Shown here: in pieces, positions 10,902 to 23,100 of the stretch
How the letters are laid out: each line of letters begins with the position of its first letter
Numbering within the stretch: position 1 is the first letter of the stretch
Origin: Aquatica leii
Taxonomy: Eukaryota > Arthropoda > Insecta > Coleoptera > Lampyridae
Assembly: GCA_035610365.1 (NCBI GenBank)
Contig: CM069435.1
Span: 86,523,389 to 86,587,388, forward strand
Length of the DNA: 64,000 nucleotides
Reading direction: 5' to 3'
Notes under the pieces: generated by a model
Told to the model about the DNA's origin: nothing
Seen by the model: the letters and a program-made list of their open reading frames with translations, nothing else
Databases searched by the model: none
Made by a program: the position numbers and the translations under genes

Positions 10902-13900
10902 TCAGAGTTCGTCGACGTTATTTTTAATATCAACCACTGGAACTACCGGAAACATGTCAAAAAGTCCTTGTAATTGAACGAAATTAATTTTTAAGTAGCT
11001 ATTTCCAAACATCACAGAAGTGTTGAGATTCTCGGCTCCCTCAAGATCGGGTTCGTTTCCATAATAGGAAAAACCGTAATCCGTTTGTACAGTTTCCTTA
11101 ACTTTGGGCAGTATTTGAGTTGTGGATTTTCTGGCAGTTTCCTTCCTTACTATTGGTTTAACTTGTGTTGTTGACTTACGAGCAACGTTTAATACTTTTA
11201 GTTTCTTGGGCGGGGGCGCACTACTACTGTTATTAGATTTCGCCACATTCAACCTTTTCTGTTTATTAACTAGCACTTCGTACTCTTTATTTTTGTTTAA
11301 AGTCATAATATTCTGTTTTAGGTTGTTGTATAGAGCGACACCTTCGGGAGAACTCGTACAGTTAAATTCCAAGTTCGGATGTTCTTTGTTATGATGCGCT
11401 TTAATAATAGAAGGATAAATACCACGCAATGAGCAATACCCACACTGGAATGGTTTTGCGTGAACACGGACATGGTCTCGCATAGGAGGATAATTATTGC
11501 TGTAGTAATTACACTGGGCCGCTGGGCATTTGTAACTTTTCTTTTCTGCACCAGACGTAGATGCGACCACTTGTTCGGTGTTATTTGGAACTGTAGTTAA
11601 ATCTAAATGAGAGTGGAAAGTATTATGGTGATCTTCTAACTCTAAGCGATCGTCGAAATCCATGTTGCAGTGCTTACACACGAAATCTTTACCAGGAGTT
11701 TCTGGATCTCCAATATCAAAACACGTTTGCACGGAATCTTGATGAACACTCTTATAATGTACACGAATTTTATCGATGTTACGAAAGTATTTTCCACAAT
11801 ATTCACACTTGTACCGATACACTGAGAGACTCAAATTTGGATGCACTGTTTTAAAATGATTTTTCACAAGTTCTAAATGACCTACGAAGGCACAATAGCT
11901 GCACTTATAGTTTAGAGTACCTTTCTTAGTTGATTGTTCGTTCAGCACCTCCTTATATTTGAAATAAAGACCTTTATCTTTGTGAGTAAGTTCCCAATGA
12001 CTTTGCATTTCGGCCTTTGATGCGAAACGATTCGAGCAATAACCGCATACAAACGTAGTGGTTTCTTCTTCATCTGTCATTCCTGAACTGAAAGACGCCT
12101 CTTGATCCAGAGCCGATAATTTCGATGGAACTTCGTCACTGCTACTACTGATGGTCGAATCGTTTTTCGGAAACTTACGTTTCCGCGCTATCGGTTTAAT
12201 AGTCGGAACGCTCGGCATCGGCACGGATACGACGATGGGTTCCATATTCGGATGAGAACGTTTTGAATGTTGATGGATTTCATAATTAGTTACACCTAGA
12301 AAAATAAAACCGAGTTATCGATAAATGGTACATTAGTGTCCATCCAAAAGACAACGAGTAGAAGCTAGCTCAATTGTCACTAATTTAAACACTGAAACAC
12401 CGACCATATAAATTTCAAAATTTTCATTAAACCACTCGTCATCAACGACTAAATCGCTTGAACTTGAAAATATTAAAACCTGATCTTGCGATTATATTTA
12501 GTGTTTATTTGTATAGACGTAATTTTGACATTAACAATCAGATTATTAATACCAAAGTAATGTCTGAATCAAATAATGTCAAAATGTTTTTAAACAGTAT
12601 TCTTGAACTTTAGAACATTCGGGATGGAAAAGAATTGATCGATAATTACGTTACCTTCAGTGTCGCAATAGCCACATTTAAGTGGCTTTTGCACCCAATG
12701 GCGTCGCTCGTGTTTCCTCAAATCCCCAGCGGCTTTACAATTATAAGTGCAGTACCTACACTGGTGCGCATATAACGGTTTAGCAGTGGCATCCCGCAAG
12801 GCGCTCGACGAATCCGCAACATTAATCTCAGTCACCTTTGTTTTCTTATAATCATGCAACGTAGTGCTGGAAACAGCTGCAGATTCGTTATTAGCAATTA
12901 AACGCCCTTGTACGGACAGAACTTTCGAGACCCAATCTTCGACTTGAGGATCCGGAGACAGCGGATGAATAGCCTCGGGCAACCCCAAGTGTTTCTTTTC
13001 AGAATGCTTCTTCAAAAAGTTGTACGTGATACCTGTCAAGCCACAATTGGTGCACACAAACCTAAAAATCATCATGTAAGATTTTTTTCAGTCACAATTT
13101 AATCCTTACCGTGGGTAACTAACTTCTTTGTACAAATGATGAGTAATGTCATCGACTTTGCGAGTTTTAAACGTGTTGCAAATCGGGCACAAGTATTGCT
13201 TGTTATTAGGTTTTCCCAGAGGACCGTGCGAACCGATTATATTCGCAACTTTTAAAGTTTCAATGTCGAGTTGCTCAATATCTTCCAAAGTAGCGTTTAG
13301 CAATTTATCGTCGTCCAAATTGGAACTTGTAGAATCGAGCACCTGCCTTATTTTATCTAAATCAAAGTCACCGTCAACGTCAATAATCTCTTCGTCGTTT
13401 TTAATCAACTCTAATTTCTTATCCTTTAACGTTTTTGGTTTTTTCTGTACAGTTGGTGCGACTTTCTTAGCATCATTACTTTTATCTGCGTCTGATATAA
13501 CAGTCTTCGCTGGCGACTTTTTACTAACGCGATTGGTTTCATCGATCGGTATTCCCCTAATATGCTTGAACTTATTCTTCTCGCGTTGCCAAATAGGAGT
13601 CGTATCAAAATTTATAGAACTAACAATGTTCTTTCCTTCCTCGTAATACGCATCAATAACATCAAGCATCTGCCCCGGATGTTCCTTTACGAAATGAACA
13701 CCAACAAGATTCTTAACATTAGATCTGTACTGACACAAAGCGCACTTAAACTGTGAATCCAAATCGTGTTTGTTAAACACGTGCGCAATAATATCAGCGT
13801 TTGTACTACATCGATATTTGCATATACCGCAACGCCAAGGCTTCGTTTCTTTAACCTCTTCTTGTACGAGCGGTGCTTCTTCGGGTTCATGCTCCAACTC

Positions 13901-14135
13901 ACGGACGATAATTATCATCGGATCTCCGTGTTTATCGATAACGTGTCTGTCGACTTTATGCTTTAAGTAGTGTATAAACTTACAATGATTACATTTGTAT
14001 AAATGTAGGTCGTGCATACGCAAATGTTTTAGGATTTGGTCAATGTTGATGGCGCCTTTCTCTTTTGAAAGATCTTCATGGCAGTGCGTGCATTTGTACT
14101 CAATTTCGTCGCTGTGCAATGCTTGAAGATGAGAT
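10902..14135 (-). CDS. Exons 11-13 of the giant zinc-finger gene (fingers 18-31, C terminus)
   Basis: Exon 11 begins with RSHLQALH, the His half of finger 17. It then has fingers starting CTHCHEDL, CNHCKFIHY, CGICKYRCS and CALCQYRSN, an acidic linker, and a weak finger CPICNTFKT. Exon 12 carries CTNCGLTGI and CRYCTYNCK and starts CGYCDTEG, which is completed by exon 13. Exon 13 carries six fingers (CGYCSNRF, CSYCAFVG, CEYCGKYF, CKHCNMDF, CPAAQCNYY, CGYCSLRG), then a basic tail with a repeated RKSTTQ motif and an acidic end. The stop is TGA at 10902-10904. Introns 11 and 12 are 48 and 359 bp. Confidence 0.87.
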
Positions 14136-17100
14136 CTATAACAATAAAAAATTTAAATTACAATATGAAGCTTTGACAGTGAATGAATGTGGAAATCTGT
14201 TCAGAGTATAGATTACAAACTTTATAATGGTACCTATACATTTCGTAAAATATATGTGTAACATTTAAATATCAGTGGTAATTATTTTTAGTACTTAAGA
14301 CTTTGAATACCTTAGTTGAAATGTAAATGTAAACATTTCATTTGTTTGTTATAAAATTGGCAATTGCTTTAGAATGAATACTGGTAACATTGTCAAAAGC
14401 TGCTTGAAGAAAATCATTTATATTATTAACTGCAACTGGTGTAATTTAAATCGGTTGCATGTTTTCATTTCAACGGTTTTATTATCCTTGTCTTCAGTAG
14501 AAACACTAAAAGAACACACCACTTTTTATTTATTTCAGGCAGACCAGAGTTTATTTCCAATTTTGCGTATCATACCTTTGAAATTACAGTTGAAATTTAA
14601 AAGCAATGAATGCATATAAAAAGAATAAGCAAACAAAGAAGTGTATTCGTATATTTGGCTATTAGGTATTCGGGTTTTTTACTTTCCTGTAAGAAAAGTA
14701 CAGCGATCGCAATTTTTTTTCAAAAACTTTTTTTGCATAATTTTACGTTTCAAGGTCTCATAAATCAGAAAAATGTATTTTTGACAAAAACAATTTGGTC
14801 GTCTGTGTGTAACTTGAAATTTGGTATAGAGCTGGCTTTTCATATTCTCTCGGTTCTATCAAGATGGGCCTTATAAAGAAACCAGAAGTGGGTGCATTTA
14901 ACAGTTTTTCTTATATAATTTGTACGTATGTAAATTATTCTAATTATTTTTATAGTTTCTTATAGAGATAATTCTTCCTAACAATGTATTCAACAAAAAC
15001 TTTTTCTAACGTTAACAGTTTATTAGATGATTGATTTATTTTAAAGTGAATTCCATATATAATCTAGGTTGGAATCCTGCCTGCGACAATTTTTTTAGAA
15101 AAAATGAATAAATAAATTTTGGTTCTTGAAGGACATTTCTTCTTTGTATTTCTTAGAATACCGTTGAACATTAAGCTATTTTATTAGTTTTTAATTAAAC
15201 CTGCGGTGATTGTCACAAATTTTTAGAAGTGGACCTACCTATCATTCGTCGGTGTAATGCAGCGTAATGGAAGAACTTGGGAAGACCATTGGATACACTA
15301 CACCACGGCCGATTGCTTGTAAATTGCTTAGTTAAAGTATCACATTCGTACGTTTTTTAATGTTTGAAATTTCAATAAGCAAATACTTTTTTTATGCAAA
15401 GTAAATATGGCTTGACATTTTTTTAACGTATAGAACATTAAGTTGTATAGAACAAAATTATAGAAAACTTGTCAAGTTAAAAACCTACGTACAACATTGC
15501 AATTTTTCCGCACATAGCTATGATTGTTTAAGCATTGAAAAAACAATTAAAAGCATAATAATTAAGGAGGATACGTTTTACTTATAAATTTGATGTTTTT
15601 TAAGAAGTAAGTATAAAGACATTCTATAAAGTAATTGTATTAGAAGTCAATACAAACATGTACATATCACTTCAAAGTGATTTTATGACAACATTAAAAA
15701 AATATAAATTGTTGTGCCAATATCCTGTCTTTAATTTATACGATTCATCACTTTATACTTTAAAAAAATATGTAGACATTCCTTCATCATTCCTTATAGG
15801 AAAGTCATGTGGTGACCACGCCAGTTTTTTTGTTGTTGTAATAATTTTAGTGTTTCCTGCTTTGGGTATTACCAGAGAGATCAGTGGGAATTACCCATCG
15901 ACCTGGCAACATCGGAAAGCTACGCTTCCTTCTGGACGAGTAATCTGTATACTTTTGCAATGTGTTTGTTTGTCTCAAACATGTAGAAAAGGAAGTACAT
16001 TTGTTTATTGTTATGGTACGCACTGCTTGTCACTTTATGTTGACATACTTATAACCTCAAATTTTAGAATCGGTTTTAGCAGCATTATTTGAAGTAGGTA
16101 GATATTAAAATAAATTGAATCAAACGTTAAACATGTAATATAAATAAAATGTATCTTAAGCTTGTAGCAGGAATATGTAAAAGTAAACAAACAAAGTTGT
16201 CGTTTGACAAGTAGTGCGTACCGTTTGTTGACAAATACTATTTCTATCTCTTACAATGTTGTGTACACTTTTCAGCCTGTGATTACTCGTCCAGAGGAAA
16301 GCATAGCTTTCCGTTGTTGTCAGGTCGATGGAATTACCCATATTTAATAGCATTATATTTTTTGACACTGGCAGTTCAAAGTTAGGTTATGTTAATACAA
16401 TTTGTATTCAGACATTTTTCGAGAAATGAACAAATTACTGAAACGTTCGAGAAATTACTTGCAAATGCAAGAGCCTTCTAGAAGCTGTTATTTATTTTCT
16501 AGAAGTTATAGCGAAAAGTAGGGAACGCTCGAGAAGGATTTCCGTATGTCTATATATAGCGACGAGACAGATTAGGTCAGTTATTGTTGTAACGCGAATG
16601 CAGCTGTATTAAGAAGATTATTCAAGTGAAGATAAATAAGTGATTAGCACGTGCGAAGTTTTAAATAAATAACAGTGTACACCGAATCGAGTGAACGTGA
16701 CTTAAGTGTGAAATCCGAGGACGTTATCTTATCTTAAGTGATAGTGTTATACAACGGTTATACATAAATTCGTGTAAGTGTTTTCATTAAATATTATTAG
16801 ATTTAATTAGTTCGGTTAATTTAAAAGTGTACATATTTCTAGAATAAGTAAACAGTATTTTTAGTCGCTTAAATAAATTCTTTTTCAACAGGAAATTCCG
16901 GGAAAGCATAGAAATCATCAAACACCCCAATAACTTCAATCGCGATCATGGTTTCGAACTATCCCCTCTTTGGTTCCCGGTTATTAGTCATTTATCAAAA
17001 ACACGCCCCCTAGCAACCGTAACCCAATCAGGATCGAGCTTAATCATCCGTGACGATCTTTTTCCTTTAAATACGGAGACTATTTCTTCTTAAGTCACTT

Positions 17101-20100
17101 CTACGGAGTTTAGAATCTGGCTTGGTTCACAAGTTGATTACCTAACTCGGTAGTGTTTCTTTGTTAGATTTTCGTTTGCTTTTTCAGGTTATCGTTTTCT
17201 TTCTTACCTTTTCATAGTTTAGGTTATGGCTTGTTTTACAAGTGGATAACCTAACTTTTGAGAAGTTCTTAGTTAGATTTCGATTGCTTGTTTGAGTTTT
17301 GCGATTTATCTCACGCCCTGATGAAGCCCCTTACGGAAGTGGGCGAAACGTTGGCAGCTTCGGTTGCAAATAAGACACGGTCTAAACCCGGAAGACATTC
17401 TAATGTAAGTATAAACAGTCAAACTGTCAAATAGTACTGTCAAAAAATGTGTTGGTAATCAATAGGGGTAATACCGAAAGCAGAAAACACTGAAATTATT
17501 ACAACAACAAAAACCGTATACCTAATAGCAAAATACCCGAATACACTGCAGGAAACGTACCTTAACAGTTCATCTAATTTGTAAAGGACCTGTCACGTGA
17601 TATGCGCAGTACACGAAATTGACACGACAAAACCATTCTTACAAATTCTAAATTTGCTTGTCATAATATAGAAACTCTGTAGGAGTACAAAATGCAGTGC
17701 AGACGAAATCCTAATGATAGTCAAAACCTGTTTAGAATGTAATTGTAAAACACAATTTTTAAAAGTTAGACCCGTATTTAAAAAAATAAATATTGCAAAG
17801 TTAGATTTAACAAAAATTGCCTTCTAGCATTTTCCCCAAATAATTCTAAAAATTATATTAATCATTTATAAACGGCTATTTTGTTAGTACTGTGGTTGTG
17901 ATTTTTACCATTTAACCATTTTGCCGTTACCGTTTGCTCAGTTTGTCAAATGTCTCTCCTCCTTCCCTTTATTACCTCTTCATCTATTTGTTCTGTGCAT
18001 ATAATCTGCTGCTTGTCTTTTTCAGTCTTCTTATTTTGCTAACTCTCTTTCTTAATTATTTCCAGTTGATCTCCACCAATTCTACGGATTGTTTCCATAA
18101 AGTATTTCCTCAATTCATCAATTTGTAAGTCGTCGTGTGAACGTGTTTTGTACATTTATTTAAATATATTCACACTTTCTCATCTGTAGTCATCATTTTT
18201 ATTTGCTTTTTTCACATATACATATGTATCCCTTTAGTGTTATCTTTACATTTTCCCGCTTCCTTTATATCCTTGTCTACCACGTAGCATATTTTTCCAA
18301 GATTCCAACTCTTTGCATATTTTTTTAAATAAGAAGAACCGTTTAAAAGTAACACAACTTTTTTCCCATTTATTAAATTAATCAAATCTGTACATCTTAC
18401 CAATTCCAATATCTCCGTGTTGTGTATTCTTATCTTAAACACATGTATATGTATATTAACCCCTTTATTCATACTGTATTTTCATATATGTGCATTATAG
18501 TTTCCTTACATTGTATATTTACTACCTTATCCGTGATTTATCTTTTTTAAATTCCTACTTCTCATTCTTCTCTTTACTTTTCCTGTTCTTGCATTGAAGT
18601 CTCCTATTATAACTTTTCTATATTTTCCTATTTCTTTAATAAGAGCGAAGTTCAAGTTGTACTATGGACTACAAATAAATATGTTCAGACCTATAGAGTA
18701 AAGAGAATCAAGCGGTAACTCCCGCAGGGCTTCATTATAACCCGAGCTCAATGTGAACTCTGAAGGGTTGTGATAAAACCAGTATTCAATAATATAATCA
18801 AAGAAAAAATAGCCTTAGAATAATTAACAAAGCAGTTCATAGACTGTCAACGCTAACACCGACTATACAGTTTGAATACCAACATTAGACAACTTTTAAT
18901 AGTATTCAATTTCGAACAGAATACAACGGAAAGTCATAAATTTAATGAATACCAGCTGCATAAACCACTTTGTTAACGCCTTACTGTAACGCACGAAAAA
19001 AATGGAATGCCTTTTGAGCAGTGTTGAATCGATAAAATAAAAGCAATTTAGACTTAGAAATCGTTGTGTAATAAAAATGTTATAACTGGAGTTGCTAACC
19101 TTTCGTCCATTTTTGTAAAACTTGAAAAAAATATACATATTAATTAAAGTTACTTTTGACTAACCACTGTTTTAGAGTAATTTTTAGATAATCTACTTTG
19201 TTTCAAGGTCATCGATTTCTGCAGTCCCGCCTCTAACAGAAGTAACCGAAGCGGTGACATCATAGAACTATTTTGGATACCAAACCATCGAGAAATTGAA
19301 GATATAGTACTTAAAAAAGAGTCAGAGCCTGCACTAGAAATATAAGTAAACAGTTAAGGCGAGAACATAAAGAGCATTGGACTGACACACCAGAGCACAA
19401 CCACAACGTTTTTGTCATTAAAGGTTGTACAAAACGTATTGACGAATACCTTTTACTGAGCAAAACACAGCCTCTGACAGAATATACAACTGTCAAGAAA
19501 CGCAGAAAAATAATTTTGATAGAGACCTAACGTGCAATGAAGAATCAGAAAACTGCGCTGTAGTATATTTTGTTCTACTTTGATGTGTTGGTTGACGTGA
19601 AGTTTCTGACGTATATGAGTAAACCACGTCTGTATTCGAACATTATTTTAAAAATGTAGAACGGCGTTCCTCATTTATAAATGATGGAATGTGACAACTG
19701 ATGACCAGCTGCGACGACTTCATAAGTGCCCGGCGACTAGGGCACCTTACAGGCAATTTTTCGAGGTGCTGAGCACCCCACAAAATTATCACTTTCTTTG
19801 TAAATGTATATACAGTCGAACTCCTATATAGTGATGTTCAAAATTCCCTTCAAAAACATCATTATATAGAAACTTCATTGTATAGAATTTATACTTAAAA
19901 AATAAAACACAAATTTAAACGTACATAAGAAATACATATTAATTATAAACACTTTCGTTTTGTCATTTTTAACCAACTTTACACTTAAACAACTTGAAAC
20001 GAAAAAATTGCAAATGAAACGTGTTCAATAACATGACAATGCATTTCAAAACTCGAAGAAAATCCTATAATCCTCTAAACAATTTATGCATTTATGTCAT

Positions 20101-23100
20101 TTACAAATTTACAGAATTTTTAGTACCATTAGTAATAGCCTTTCTATATTGTAAATTAAGAAGTTTTATAATGCGCTTATACGTTTAACAATGCGGTATT
20201 GTATAAGTAAATTGTACGTGATTCCAAGAAAACTTTAAGTAGTTGGGTAACATTTTCTTTGGAAAAGATCATAATATAGAATTTGAACATCATATTTTAG
20301 AGGTGTTTTTACACGCATTTTAACCCGAATGTCAATATCCTAACGAAAACATCACTAAATAGAAAAAATCATTAAATAGGAGTTCATTGAATGGAGGTCC
20401 GACTGTACGTATATTTTCGTTAAACAATAAAACTCTCAAAAATGCAGCAGCCCTGAAAGTTTGTGACAGTAGCCGCAGCTGCTAAATATAAAATATACTT
20501 GACAACAGATTTCTACAAAATTACACATACATGTATGTTGGCTAATATGCATAACTCGCAAAACTAATACAATAATCATCTTCTAAACCGTGGCCTACGT
20601 ACCATTTTTTCCACTGCTAGAATTATTAAAATTTTTTACCCGATACTAAACGAAATTTAAGATATTAATTTTAAATCAAAAATCAAGTGAGTAATTGTGA
20701 CAGTGAATTAATTTTGACGTAATTGGTAATTGTAATTTCCAACACAAAAATTAATAACTGATGTTTTTTTGCAAAAATTACTAAAATTGTTTAAAAACAT
20801 TATTACTTGAAGCACTCATCATATCTAAAATATACTTAATTCAGTAATATTCACATTTAGTTAAGTGCGAACTTCAAATTAGATTGTTTAATAAACGATT
20901 CAAATTCTTAAAATAGCATTAAATAAAATCTCTTATCGCTGGTAGATAGTTTTGTAAACTTTTTTTAAACTGTTTTAGAATTATCAGCAAATGTAAATAT
21001 GTTCATTATTAGCCAGTAGTTAATAATGAATTTATTTACCTGCTCTTAAAAAAGCGCTACTTCACAATCTACTATTATACGTAATAATGAAGGCCTATAC
21101 AACTAGTAGTGAAAAATAATATATTATTATGTGTTTGCAATTAAATTACACTTAATATAGATATTTTAAAAACTAAACAATAAAATTTATTCACTTACCT
21201 AAGCATAGATTCCTCCAAGCATAAGTAATCACAATTATTCGCACCACAAGTGTACCGTTTTGTGGATGCCACAAACATCGGTACACCCTCTTCTACTTCC
21301 AATGCAGTCTTTGGTTTATTGTCACTCTTTAAATTACGCATTGTATCTGTATAAGAACTTAAAGATAAATTAATCATCTTGTCAAACATTTTTTCATTTT
21401 TATCCAAACAAGGAACTGGATTAACTGGTGCAGTTGCCGGAATTGGTAACTCTTTACCAGTTTTATGAAATTGAAAATGCCTAATTAGATTTGCCCGCAC
21501 CTGTAAAGTATCGATTAGTAACCTCAATCGAATCTTTAAAAAAAATACCTTAGTTGCATAACCACATTCAGAACATTTAACTTCCTTATTAAATATCGGT
21601 CGTAAAGGCACGGATGTGATGTCTTCAGGGCCAAATTCTAACACAGCGTCACTAATTACACTTAAAGTCTTAGAATCTCTTCCAGTTAAACTATCACTAC
21701 TCTTTTGTCTGTTAACTTTAGGTCTCAACACAAAATCGTCCTCATCTATATTATTCTTATTAGGATCGACTGGTATCGTAGTAACACTATTAACACTGTG
21801 TCGAGTTTTCATATGAGTACGAACATGTACTTGATGTGCATGTTTAAAATCGCAAAGCGAACAAGCAAATCTGGCTGTACCATGTATCCGTATATGATCC
21901 AATAAACTATTAACCGTCTTAAAACACTTACTACAATGATTACAAGAGAATGGCCTAACAACGCCTTCTTTATTTAACTTGACACACTTAATTACGTGTA
22001 ACTTAAAACTTTGCGTGAGATCAAAACCAGCCGCACAAAAACTGCACCTAAACAAGTCTTTTCCTACCAATCCTTGTTTTTTATTACCTATCTCGGAAAA
22101 CAATACATCGTCGGCTGTAAAATCAGACAATTCTTCTTCGGTGATGTTGGTAGAGTTAGCATCACTCAAGAAAGATTCCGACTGTTCGTTGGGTTGGTTC
22201 AGACTTGGTTCCACCTGTAAGGGATCGATCTCAGCTTTATTAGTATCATCTCCTTTGATGTCGACTAAAGGCTCATCGATAGATTCATCTACGGTTACAG
22301 TTTCAGGCTGTAAAAATCAAAAACCGTTTCAATAAACAATCGTTTGAGTAAATAACAACCGTTGCCAGGATTATGCAGTTTATACATCTAAAGAACCGTT
22401 TACACGTGTAATACTATGAAAATATTTACCTGCAAAATAATAAAATCGCGTCGATCAATCGATGGTTCAACTGCAGTTTCGTTAGTTTTTTGATTTGGTA
22501 AATTCTTCGTAATGGTTAATAAATCAGTTGGCGATTGTAAATATTTGTTAAGGACTATCGGCGATTCTGCACGTGGTTTATTCTGTGACAACTCAACAAT
22601 GGTACTGTCCTTGGTCGACGCTATAGATGAAATTCCAACACTTGGTGCTTTATACAGAGTTATAGTCTCTTTTGGCTGAGGTAGTACTTTCTTTGACGCT
22701 CTGTTACTAGTGTAATTGGTATATTCGATTCGTGCTTCTGTTGTAATATATTTTGCAAATTCGTTAGTATTGATGAGTAGGCGATCATAAGCAGTTGCAT
22801 CTTCATAGTCGTAATCAACAGAAGTTTTCTGTAATAAGCGATTTAGAAAAAAAAACAATCGAATTTGGAATATTACGTTTATGCTTTTAATGTCGGGTAT
22901 GAAAACACGTTCGATAATCTTGGGATTTAGAGAACAATGTTGAAGAGAAAGATGGTGATGTACTTCGGCTAAGGTTTTACCACCGTACTGACAATACCGA
23001 CAATGGAACCTGCATACATTGTGCACCTGCATGTGGGTAACCGCTTCGTTACCGTTAGATGGTATGTACGAGCAGTAACAACACGGATATAAACCAGCTC

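Larger units (their letters stand above)
15823..17516. mobile_element. Composite element bounded by inverted termini
   Basis: The left terminus, 15823-15873 (TTGTTGTTGTAATAATTTTA, then GTGTTTCCTGCTTTGGGTATTACC), is inverted at 17465-17516 (GGTAATACCGAAAGCAGAAA, then ACACTGAAATTATTACAACAACAA). Inside are two inverted arms (15886-16038 and 16205-16340), the promoter module (16418-16891) and the Penelope-like repeat (17100-17405). No transposase is seen. It may be one large non-autonomous element that captured the inner parts, or nested insertions. Confidence 0.5.
14136..21198 (-). other. Intron 10 of the zinc-finger gene (7.06 kb), filled with mobile DNA
   Basis: The donor AG/GTAAGTG at 21199/21198 and the acceptor TTATAG at 14136 join codon AG/A and complete a C2H2 finger. 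The intron contains the composite inverted structure 15823-17516 (with a heat-shock-type promoter module and a Penelope-like repeat), a LINE fragment (19262-19530) and a pogo-like MITE (19813-20405). No nested cellular gene was recognised. Confidence 0.7.

Noticed and set aside
13146..13966. Plus-strand frames up to 166 codons over exon 11
   Set aside because: Antisense shadows; the opposite strand carries well-formed C2H2 fingers.
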